From contig JANRIZ010000095.1 of NCBI GenBank assembly GCA_033764445.1, positions 1 through 15,640 of the forward strand: a stretch of DNA of 15,640 bases. The letters are read 5' to 3'. The DNA is from JANRIZ01 sp033764445. GTDB taxonomy: Bacteria > Verrucomicrobiota > Verrucomicrobiia > JAWXBN01. Under the pieces are notes generated by a model that was given only the letters and a program-made list of their open reading frames with translations, was not told where the DNA came from and searched no databases. Shown here piece after piece: positions 7,931 through 14,053 of this stretch. Position 1 is the stretch's first letter. Every line of letters begins with the position of its first letter. The position numbers and the translations under genes are program-made.

Positions 7931-9070
7931 ATGCAAATCAAAAGAATCAAACTCAAAAACTGGCGCAACTTCACGAACGTTGACGTTTTATTGGAAAAAC
8001 GCACCTTTATCGTTGGTGCCAACGCCTCTGGAAAATCAAATTTTTTGGAAGCTTTCAGATTTCTTCGTGATGTAGCCAGTCAAAGCGGTGGCGGTCTTCA
8101 GAAAGCACTCAAGGACCGCGGCGGACTTGGCAAGGTCCGCTCTCTGGCTGCCAGACAGTATCCAAACATTTATTTTGAAATTGAACTAGAGGATTCTGAC
8201 TCGGTCACTTGGGAGTATCGATTGGAGATCGGACAAGCCTCCGGACACCGTCGTTCGATTGTCAAACGAGAGGAGGTGTATAAAAACAAATCAACATCAC
8301 CCCATCCATTGATCCAGCGTCCAAACAACGACGATAACAGAGACCCGGACCGCCTCACACAAACCTATCTTGAGCAAATCAACAGCAATCAGGAATTTCG
8401 TCCCATCGCTGATTTTTTTTCGCGGATTGTGTATCTCCATCTGGTTCCTCAATTGCTCAAACATGCTGAGGGTATCCAAGGTAACTTTTTGGAAAGTGAT
8501 CCTTTTGGGCAGGGATTTCTTGAGAGAATCGCCAGCACGAGCGATACAAAACGCAATCGACGACTCAAACAGATACAAAGTGTTTTGAAAAAGGCCGTCC
8601 CCCAACTGGCGGAATTGCAGTTTGAACGGGATGATTCGAATGGTAAACCCCATTTAAAGGCCAAGTATTCCCATTGGCGCGTCAATGGAGCATGGCAACG
8701 AGAGGATCAATTTTCTGATGGCACCTTGCGACTGATTGGTCTGTTTTGGGTTTTGCAGGAGGATTCAGGCTTGCTTCTGCTGGAAGAACCGGAACTTTCT
8801 CTCAATGGAAAAATCGTCCGTTATCTCGCCCCTTTTGTCCATAAACTGCAGGGAAACGCCCAGGTATTAATTACAACCCACAGTGCCGATCTTTTATCCG
8901 ACACTGGCATTTCACTTGAAGAAACAGTCCTGCTTGAGCCTTCTTCAGAAGCTACAAAAATCCGATCCGCGAGTTCAATGACCGATGTAAAAGCTCTTGT
9001 TGATGGAGGCGCAGAATTGGGCGCGGCCCTTTTGCCGCATGCTTCACCCCGGGAAATCATTACACTTTAA
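7931..9070 (+). CDS. RecF/OLD-like AAA family ATPase (AAA_21 / COG4637 type)
   Basis: The product is a 379-residue ABC/SMC-like ATPase. The N-terminus MQIKRIKLKNWRNF is the typical RecF/OLD opening. Walker A is GANASGKS (29-36). After a variable middle part come an ABC signature-like FSDGTLRLIG (261-270), Walker B LLLLEEPE (281-288) with the paired Glu, and the switch histidine in ITTHSADLL (H317). The C-terminal tail with VDGGAELGAALL is seen in many stand-alone ATPases of this class. No nuclease domain is attached; the next gene, 18 nt downstream, encodes the likely partner. Codon use and base composition are AT-richer than the flanks, which suggests transfer. No Shine-Dalgarno is evident; an in-frame TAG just before the ATG supports this start. 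A role in phage defence is inference from the pairing. Confidence 0.9.
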   Translation: MQIKRIKLKNWRNFTNVDVLLEKRTFIVGANASGKSNFLEAFRFLRDVASQSGGGLQKALKDRGGLGKVRSLAARQYPNIYFEIELEDSDSVTWEYRLEIGQASGHRRSIVKREEVYKNKSTSPHPLIQRPNNDDNRDPDRLTQTYLEQINSNQEFRPIADFFSRIVYLHLVPQLLKHAEGIQGNFLESDPFGQGFLERIASTSDTKRNRRLKQIQSVLKKAVPQLAELQFERDDSNGKPHLKAKYSHWRVNGAWQREDQFSDGTLRLIGLFWVLQEDSGLLLLEEPELSLNGKIVRYLAPFVHKLQGNAQVLITTHSADLLSDTGISLEETVLLEPSSEATKIRSASSMTDVKALVDGGAELGAALLPHASPREIITL

Positions 9071-9088
9071 AATATTGAGCTTTCTTTT

Positions 9089-9691
9089 ATGGGACAGGTT
9101 CTTGCGATTGTGGCAGAGGACAGGCTGACAGAGGCTGTATTAGTGAAGTGTGTCAAAACTTATCTTCCAAAACACAATATCATCCGAAGCGAAGTCAAGG
9201 GTGGGCGGGGGAATGTTTTAAAAGAAATTCCTGCCTATTTGAATCTCGCGAAGAAAATGCCGGTGATAGTGGGTATTGACTTAGATCACGATCCTTGCCC
9301 TCCTGCATTATTAAATAAAATCAATCTGCCCAACTCAAAAATCCATTTCATTCTTCGGATCGCAGTTAAAGAGGTTGAATCGTGGATTCTTGCTGACAAG
9401 AAAAGATTTTCAAGATTCGTCAATGGATCCTCAGACTCCATCCCAAACGAACCAGACAATCTTCCAGACCCCAAATTATTTCTATTAGAGTTTGCACGGA
9501 ACACCGCATCTTCTGAACTTAAAAGGGATTTGCTGCCGGTAAATTTTGGGCAGTATCCGAGAATTGGGCCTGCATACAACCTGCGCATGTGTGACTTTAC
9601 CCTGCAAAAATGGAAACCTGAGGTGGCCCGCAAAAAGTCTCCCAGCTTGAATCGTGCGATTACTGCCTTGGAAAATCTTGCCGCCATGTGA
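9089..9691 (+). CDS. TOPRIM-like partner protein of the AAA ATPase, uncharacterised family
   Basis: The 200-residue product starts with a short beta strand and an acidic turn (VLAIVAEDRLTEAVL, 4-18), then a second strand ending in acidic residues (VIVGIDLDHDPC, 59-70, with D64, D66 and D68), then RIAVKEVESWILAD (90-103). A Glu after strand 1 and a DxD after a later strand is the layout of TOPRIM metal sites in OLD-type nucleases. Downstream are LPDPK (125-129), GPAYN (160-164) and KSPSLNRA (183-190), which I recall as conserved in an unnamed family next to AAA ATPases. It starts 18 nt after the ATPase stop on the same strand. A nuclease role is inference. Alternatives are a DUF4276-like or DUF4435-like effector. 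AT-rich throughout. Confidence 0.75.
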   Translation: MGQVLAIVAEDRLTEAVLVKCVKTYLPKHNIIRSEVKGGRGNVLKEIPAYLNLAKKMPVIVGIDLDHDPCPPALLNKINLPNSKIHFILRIAVKEVESWILADKKRFSRFVNGSSDSIPNEPDNLPDPKLFLLEFARNTASSELKRDLLPVNFGQYPRIGPAYNLRMCDFTLQKWKPEVARKKSPSLNRAITALENLAAM

Positions 9692-9757
9692 GCCCATCTC
9701 CTCCCCCCCTGTTCTCCGGTATTTACTGTTTCCCGCCAACGGTCTACCCTCTTGCCC

Positions 9758-10867
9758 ATGCCTTTTCCCCTGCTTGACCGGACCGGGCTTCGGATCAAAC
9801 CGCTCACGGCCCGGAAAAACAAATTCCGCATCGAGGACATCTTTGTCCGTCCGACGGAATCCCCCCGGGACCTCTCCCCGGAATCCCTGTCCAAAATCCC
9901 GGAAATCATCTCCCGCATCCGTCAAGCCCGGTCTTCCGGTCGTCCGGTCATCCTGGCCTTCGGGGCGCATGCGATCAAAAACGGACTCGGGCCGCTGATG
10001 ATCCGTCTCATCGGGGAGGGCTGGATCACCCACCTGGCCACCAACGGCGCGGGCATCATCCACGATTGGGAGTTCTCCTTCCAGGGCGCCTCCAGCGAGG
10101 ATGTGCGGGCCTACGTCCAGGAGGGTCAGTTCGGCATCTGGCAGGAAACCTGTTCCCACATCAATCTGGCCATTGTCGTCGGCGCCTACGAGGGTCTGGG
10201 CTACGGGGAGAGTGTCGGCCGCCTCATCGAAAACGAGGGACTGACCCTGCCCGACACGGCGACTCTGGAGCAAAATGTCCGCGAGTGGATGCCCGCCGAT
10301 GCCGACCGTGCCTCCGCGGCCCTGGACCTTCTGGATGTCCTCCGCCGCTTTGGCCTGAAGCCGGGTTTCCTGGCAATTCCCCACCCGCACAAACAATACA
10401 GCATCCAGGCGTCCGCCTGCCGTCTGAAGGTGCCCTTCACGGGCCACCCCATGATCGGGCACGACATCATCTACAACCATCCGATGAACCACGGGGCGGC
10501 GATCGGACGCGCCGCGCTCCGGGATTTTTTGTGCTACGCCGAAAACATCCGCCAGATCGAGGGCGGGGTCTACCTCTCGGTGGGGTCGGCGGTCATGTCC
10601 CCGATGATTTTTGAAAAGGCCTTTTCCATGGCCCAGAACCTGGCCATCCAAAAGGGACGCCACATCGACAGCCACTACATCGCCGTGGTGGATCTGGCCC
10701 AGGCCCCGTGGGACTGGGCCCGCCATGGCGAACCGCCCATCGACAACCCCGCCTACTACCTGCGCTACTGCAAAACCTTCAACCGCATGGGCGGCACCAT
10801 GCAGTACCTGACCGCCGACAACCGCGATTTTCTGCTGGCTCTTTACCAGGGTTTGACGAAAAACTGA
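9758..10867 (+). CDS. Deoxyhypusine synthase-like conserved protein
   Basis: The 369-residue product resembles the NAD-dependent deoxyhypusine/homospermidine synthase superfamily. FGAHAIKNGLGPLMIRLI (68-85), ATNGAGIIHDWE (94-105), GASSEDVRAYV (110-120), GQFGIWQET (123-131) and TGHPMIGHDIIYNHP (228-242) match the pattern of DHS-like proteins of bacteria. Bacteria normally lack eIF5A, so true deoxyhypusine synthesis is unlikely. I see no clear counterpart of the lysine motif of eukaryotic DHS. The function is therefore open: a polyamine enzyme or an unrelated NAD-dependent reaction. The start is the ATG at 9758, 6 nt after an in-frame TTG. High GC resumes here after the AT-rich cassette. A small secreted protein gene follows after 20 nt. 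Confidence 0.7.
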   Translation: MPFPLLDRTGLRIKPLTARKNKFRIEDIFVRPTESPRDLSPESLSKIPEIISRIRQARSSGRPVILAFGAHAIKNGLGPLMIRLIGEGWITHLATNGAGIIHDWEFSFQGASSEDVRAYVQEGQFGIWQETCSHINLAIVVGAYEGLGYGESVGRLIENEGLTLPDTATLEQNVREWMPADADRASAALDLLDVLRRFGLKPGFLAIPHPHKQYSIQASACRLKVPFTGHPMIGHDIIYNHPMNHGAAIGRAALRDFLCYAENIRQIEGGVYLSVGSAVMSPMIFEKAFSMAQNLAIQKGRHIDSHYIAVVDLAQAPWDWARHGEPPIDNPAYYLRYCKTFNRMGGTMQYLTADNRDFLLALYQGLTKN

Positions 10868-10887
10868 TCCATCCTGTTGACCCCCCT

Positions 10888-11436
10888 ATGAAAACACTCC
10901 TCCCCTCCCTCCTGACCCTGCTCCTGCTTCTCTCCCCCGTCCTCCTCGTGGCGGAATCCGAAAAAAAGGAGAAGGACGAGACAAAACCGGAAACCATTTC
11001 TGCCAAGGAGGTCTCGGCCCTGATCCTCGACTTTGAGGCCGACCCGCTGGGAGACAAGGGCAAACGCGCGGCGGCCCTGATCCTCGACTTTGCCAACACC
11101 TCCGAGGAGGTGCAGATGACCCTCGGCAAACATGTCCTGCCCTGGTACGGCAAGATCACCGACTCGGATTTTGAGTCCCGGGACACGCTCATGCTCGCCT
11201 ACATCTCCGGCAACATCAAAAGCCAGCTCAAAAACAAAAAGCCCGCCGATGATCCCTACGCGGGCTGGGTCCAGGTCTTCCTCACCTACCGCCAGCTCCA
11301 GAAAAGAAATCCGAAACTGGTCATCGCAGAGGTCGAGGAACTGCTCAAGGTCAACAGCAAGGGTCAGCTCCGCAGTTTCGCCGACAAAACCCTCCGCGAG
11401 GGCGACCGACCCCCGAAGGAATCACCCAGACTGTAG
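10888..11436 (+). CDS. Small secreted hypothetical protein with signal peptide
   Basis: Function unknown. The 182-residue product begins with Met-Lys and a Leu-rich hydrophobic core (residues about 4-20) ending in LLLVAES, so signal peptidase I cleavage after A22 is likely. No lipobox cysteine is seen, so it is not a lipoprotein. A charged stretch (SEKKEKDETKPE) follows, then a helical domain. Two copies of ALILDF occur 19 residues apart (VSALILDFEAD and AAALILDFANT). It lies 20 nt after the DHS-like gene and may be its co-transcribed partner. No Shine-Dalgarno is apparent. It converges on the Clp-like gene across a repeat-bearing gap of 154 nt. Confidence 0.78.
   Translation: MKTLLPSLLTLLLLLSPVLLVAESEKKEKDETKPETISAKEVSALILDFEADPLGDKGKRAAALILDFANTSEEVQMTLGKHVLPWYGKITDSDFESRDTLMLAYISGNIKSQLKNKKPADDPYAGWVQVFLTYRQLQKRNPKLVIAEVEELLKVNSKGQLRSFADKTLREGDRPPKESPRL
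11015..11092 (+). repeat. Direct 21-bp repeat within the secreted-protein gene
   Basis: A perfectly matching 21-mer, beginning cggccctgatcc and ending actttg, occurs at 11015-11035 and again at 11072-11092. The offset is 57 nt, exactly 19 codons, so both copies encode ALILDF in the same frame. Confidence 0.85.
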
Positions 11437-11479
11437 TCCCGCTTCAGCCACACACATTCCTGCTGTCTGGAATGTCAAT

Positions 11480-11543
11480 CCACGGACTCTGCAGTGTAAA
11501 GCTTCTCCCCAAAATCCGTGTTTCATCCGTGTTTGATCCGTGG
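11480..11543. repeat. Intergenic ATCCGTG repeat element bounded by a CCACGGA/TCCGTGG inverted repeat
   Basis: Three copies of ATCCGTG start at 11514, 11525 and 11536, spaced exactly 11 bp apart. CCACGGA at 11480-11486 and TCCGTGG at 11537-11543 form a 7-bp inverted repeat around the element. It sits in the 154-nt gap between two convergent genes; nothing else is recognisable there. A related element in the opposite orientation is at 12728-12745. Confidence 0.65.
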
Positions 11544-11590
11544 CTCTCAAAGAGTCTCATGGAATCGGAGGCGCCGGAACGAAGGGCCCA

Positions 11591-12562
11591 CTACCTCACG
11601 GGAACCCGGGCTTCCAGCTCCTCCACCTTCAACCCCACCCCACCCTCGGCCAGACCGAGCTGAAGGGTGTGCCCGCTGACCAAGGACGATTTCAAAATCC
11701 ATTCGGCCAGGGGGCGGCCCGCGTAAATTTCAAAATTCCGGCGCAGGGCCGGAACCCCCTCGGAAAGATCCGTCCGGTCAATGATCCACCGGGTCGCCTC
11801 CTCCGTGACCCGGAAACCCACACCCCCGGCCAGACAGTTCCGCCCCGTCTCCACGGCAAATTGCTCCATGATCCGGTGGAGATGCCGCGAATGCAGCCGG
11901 TGGAAAAGAACCAGGTCGTCGGCCCGGCGCACGAGCGGCAGGGGTAGGGAGTCCCGCAGGGCCTCAAACGCAAACTTGTAAAGCTGGCTGGGCGGATAGC
12001 CGGCATGGGCAATCAGGTCCCCACCCACATTGGTTTCAAAAACAAACAGACACTCCCGGAAGGACACCAGGGCCCGGGTCTGGTCCCGCAGGGTGCCCTC
12101 GTCAAGAAGACGGACAAAATAATCGACGGTATCCGTCGCGGCGGACTCGATATTGACCACATGAATGACCCGCCGCGGCGTTTCCAGGACCGCCGCGGTC
12201 AGTTGCGCCAGTAAGGGCCGTATTTCGGTTTTCTCGCGGGCGGCAAAATTCAGAAACAACGGTTCGGCCCCGGTTCCGGTATATGCCCGGGCGAGATTCC
12301 GCACGGCGTGCGTTTTGCCCACACCATGGGGCCCAAGAAAAATCAGCGCCGCACGGGGACGGTAACTGTCCACCGCACAGAGCAGTTTTTGTTCGAGAGC
12401 CCGCACAATGGTGGCAGTGGCGGAGTCCTGCCCGACCAGCCCCCCGGCGAGCACCTCAGGCAGGTTCCTGAGAAAGGCGACCATGTCCCGCGGCTCCCGT
12501 GCCAGGGCTGCGGAACGCGGGGCCTTGCGGGCCGTTTTTTTGATCAGGGGGGTCCTTGCCAT
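11591..12562 (-). CDS. Clp/ClpB D2-like AAA+ protein with degenerate Walker B
   Basis: The 323-residue product resembles a single AAA+ module of the ClpA/ClpB D2 type. It shows VGQDSAT near 43-49, Walker A GPHGVGKT (77-84), and FVRLLDEGTLRD (149-160), which aligns with the LLQVLDDGRLTD segment of ClpB. ETNVGGD gives sensor-1 N178. RRADDLVLF (212-220) matches the ClpB arginine-finger region, and GVPALRR (269-275) matches the sensor-2 GARPLRR. Where ClpB has LLDEVEKA, this protein reads VVNIESA, so the magnesium-binding Asp and catalytic Glu are absent. No N-domain, D1 domain or IGF-type ClpP loop is seen. A basic N-terminus precedes the module. It may bind nucleotide without efficient hydrolysis. 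No Shine-Dalgarno precedes the ATG at 12562. Its partner is unknown. Confidence 0.75.
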   Translation of the reverse strand: MARTPLIKKTARKAPRSAALAREPRDMVAFLRNLPEVLAGGLVGQDSATATIVRALEQKLLCAVDSYRPRAALIFLGPHGVGKTHAVRNLARAYTGTGAEPLFLNFAAREKTEIRPLLAQLTAAVLETPRRVIHVVNIESAATDTVDYFVRLLDEGTLRDQTRALVSFRECLFVFETNVGGDLIAHAGYPPSQLYKFAFEALRDSLPLPLVRRADDLVLFHRLHSRHLHRIMEQFAVETGRNCLAGGVGFRVTEEATRWIIDRTDLSEGVPALRRNFEIYAGRPLAEWILKSSLVSGHTLQLGLAEGGVGLKVEELEARVPVR

Positions 12563-12890
12563 GGTCCGGGTCTGGATGAGGTCCTGATCCTACCATTCTT
12601 CCCAAAACCCGAAAGCGGAATTTTGGTCGGATTCAGTTTTTTATGAAGAATTTGAAACCGTATTCATCCCAAGTGAGGTGGCACAGGTAACGGAGCCACA
12701 GACTTGTCCCGGATGGTTCGGGATGGACACGGATCAAACACGGATGGGAAAGTCTTTTTGGAAGTAGAGTATCCCCCCATGGCCGCCCGGAGCCAAAAAA
12801 GCAATGAGCTCAGGATAAGGAGGAAAATGATCTTTTGAAAGAGATTCTCTCTGTGACCTCTGTGGTGAAAACCAATGCTCAGCGGCCCTT
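12563..12890. other. Intergenic region with a short dispersed-type repeat, no gene seen
   Basis: No credible coding frame is seen. It contains two CACGGAT copies 11 bp apart (12728 and 12739), the reverse complement of the ATCCGTG element, and near 12840-12870 a CTCTGTGACCTCTGTGG-type phrase that looks like another dispersed intergenic repeat. The promoter of the Clp-like gene should lie near 12563-12660 but I cannot single one out. Confidence 0.55.
12728..12745 (-). repeat. Short ATCCGTG-type repeat, opposite orientation
   Basis: CACGGAT occurs at 12728-12734 and 12739-12745, again with 11-bp spacing. It is the reverse complement of the element at 11514-11542. Confidence 0.6.
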
Positions 12891-13105
12891 CAATTCCGAC
12901 GCCCTGACAGGGCTTTTTCATCAGTCAGCTTCCCCACAAATCCGCGTTCATCGGCGCAATCTGCGGGTCACTCTTCTTCTGCTGTTCCGCTTCATCTTCG
13001 GTTTGAAAAGAGCGGAGCGGAGGCGGAGGCGCCTCCTGATGCACGCGGGGGCGCGTGCGCTCCCCGGTCAGTTCTGAAAGAATCTACCTTTTGTGTGTTT
13101 TGTGC
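12891..13105. repeat. Long direct repeat, copy A (215 bp)
   Basis: This block recurs at 13807-14019 in the same orientation. By eye the copies differ by 4 substitutions, a 3-nt gain in copy B (near 12980) and a 5-nt loss in copy B (near 13015). It begins caattccgacgccctg and ends tgtgtgttttgtgc. It includes a terminator-like hairpin, a perfect 12-bp palindrome GGAGGCGCCTCC at 13025-13036, and a GCACGC/GCGTGC hairpin at 13041-13058. Weaker similarity seems to continue past the end, around ggcggccaaaa at 13132. No transposase, terminal inverted repeats or target duplication is visible. Confidence 0.92.
12901..12918 (+). terminator. Terminator-like hairpin in repeat copy A
   Basis: GCCCT-GAC-AGGGC (12901-12913) followed by five T reads as a short intrinsic terminator on the plus strand. 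The stem is only 5 bp, and no plus-strand gene ends just upstream, so its role is uncertain. Confidence 0.4.
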
Positions 13106-13147
13106 CTTGAAGTTTACCCCGGATTGATCGGGGCGGCCAAAATGCGG

Positions 13148-13168
13148 CGTTGACATATGATCTCAACG
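13148..13168. repeat. Inverted repeat downstream of the ORF6N gene
   Basis: CGTTGA (13148-13153) and TCAACG (13163-13168) form a 6-bp stem with a 9-nt loop, 23 nt past the ORF6N stop. No T-tract follows immediately on the minus strand, so a terminator role is weak. Between it and repeat A is a second small stem, CCCCG/CGGGG, near 13117-13133. Confidence 0.4.
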
Positions 13169-13190
13169 GGAATCAAAAATCCCCAGGCGG

Positions 13191-13706
13191 CTAAGGATGG
13201 AATCCGATTTTGGGTTTTGGTTTTTCGGGCGGAGGGGTCATCAGTTGGCGAAGAGCGTTGAAGACAGCTTTAAAGTTTTGTCCATGGTCTTTGAAACCAC
13301 GTTCGAGGGCATCGACTTTGCGGTGGAGTTGTTCGACAGAGAGTGCCATGCGGCGCAATTTGACGAAAGCGCGAACGACAACCATGCTCATTTGGACAGC
13401 TTGGGGACTGTTTAATACGGTAGCCGCCATGATAGCCCCGTGTTCCGTGAAAACGTAAGGCATGTACTTGCGATGCTGGCCCCGCTTTAAGGTTGCATTT
13501 TGCAACCTTAAAGAATTCCACTCTTTTTCGGTGAGTTGAAACATGAAGTCCTCCGGGAAGCGCTCCTTGTTGCGGACGACTTGTTGATTGAGACGTTTAA
13601 CGGTCACTCCGTAGAGAGCGGCCAGGTCACTGTCGAGAATGACACGGTGGCCACGGAAAGAAGCGATTAAAGAAGAAATATGCCGTGAAGGAGAGATTTG
13701 GGACAT
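13191..13706 (-). CDS. ORF6N domain-containing protein (phage-type DNA-binding family)
   Basis: The 171-residue product has an N-terminal ORF6N domain, a putative DNA-binding module related to KilA-N and common in phage and mobile regions. The signature ILDSDLAALYGVTVKRLNQQ (23-42), RNKERFPEDFMFQLT (45-59) and YVFTEHGAIMAATVLNS (84-100) is clear. A helical segment with heptad character (LSVEQLHRKVDALERGFKDH) and a Pro/Lys-rich tail follow. The start is the ATG at 13706, directly before the conserved core; no Shine-Dalgarno is visible. It is the only gene between two nearly identical repeats of about 215 bp. Its composition is lower in GC than the surrounding genes. No phage structural, integrase or transposase gene is nearby. 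Its function is not established. Confidence 0.88.
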   Translation of the reverse strand: MSQISPSRHISSLIASFRGHRVILDSDLAALYGVTVKRLNQQVVRNKERFPEDFMFQLTEKEWNSLRLQNATLKRGQHRKYMPYVFTEHGAIMAATVLNSPQAVQMSMVVVRAFVKLRRMALSVEQLHRKVDALERGFKDHGQNFKAVFNALRQLMTPPPEKPKPKIGFHP

Positions 13707-13806
13707 GCTGATCAGATAGTGATACGGGATACACTTTGTGGCGAGGAATTATTTGTGGGCAAAACAGGCGGCAGGCCAGTGTGTGAGATAGGAAAAAAAT
13801 CCCCTG

Positions 13807-14019
13807 CAATTCCGACGCCCTGACAGGGCTTTTTCATCAGTCAGCTTTCCCACAAATCCGCGTTCATCGGCGCAATCTGCGGGTCACTCTTCTTCTACTG
13901 CTGTTCCGCTTCATCTTCGGTCTGAAAAGAGCGGAGGCGGGGGCGCCTCCTGATGCACGCGGGGGCGCGTGCGCTCCCCGGTCAGTCCTGAAAGAATCTA
14001 CCTTTTGTGTGTTTTGTGC
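13807..14019. repeat. Long direct repeat, copy B (213 bp)
   Basis: This is the second copy of the block at 12891-13105, about 97% identical by eye apart from two small indels. It ends about 34 nt short of the ilvD stop. Similarity to the right flank of copy A (gcggccaaaa, then a gttg.gac stretch) seems to continue to the ilvD stop. Between the ORF6N start and this copy (13707-13806) I see nothing recognisable beyond the presumed ORF6N promoter space. Confidence 0.92.
13817..13834 (+). terminator. Terminator-like hairpin in repeat copy B
   Basis: The same GCCCT-GAC-AGGGC stem plus five T as in copy A, oriented for plus-strand transcription although both neighbouring genes are on the minus strand. 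Confidence 0.4.
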
Positions 14020-14053
14020 TTTATTGCGGCCAAAAACACGTTGTGACCAGTGA

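Noticed and set aside
9485..10726. A 413-codon minus-strand open frame
   Set aside because: It is antisense to the DHS-like gene and to the end of the TOPRIM-like gene. No family motif.
11514..11542. CRISPR array
   Set aside because: The repeated unit is 7 bp with 4-nt spacers. No cas genes are nearby.
12835..13077. An 80-codon plus-strand frame reading through repeat copy A
   Set aside because: The translation follows the intergenic repeat and the matching stretch of copy B is shifted by indels of 3 and 5 nt. No protein-like conservation.
12891..14019. Insertion sequence or composite transposon
   Set aside because: The direct repeats look tempting, but there is no transposase, no terminal inverted repeat and no target duplication. 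Kept as a paired repeat around an ORF6N gene.
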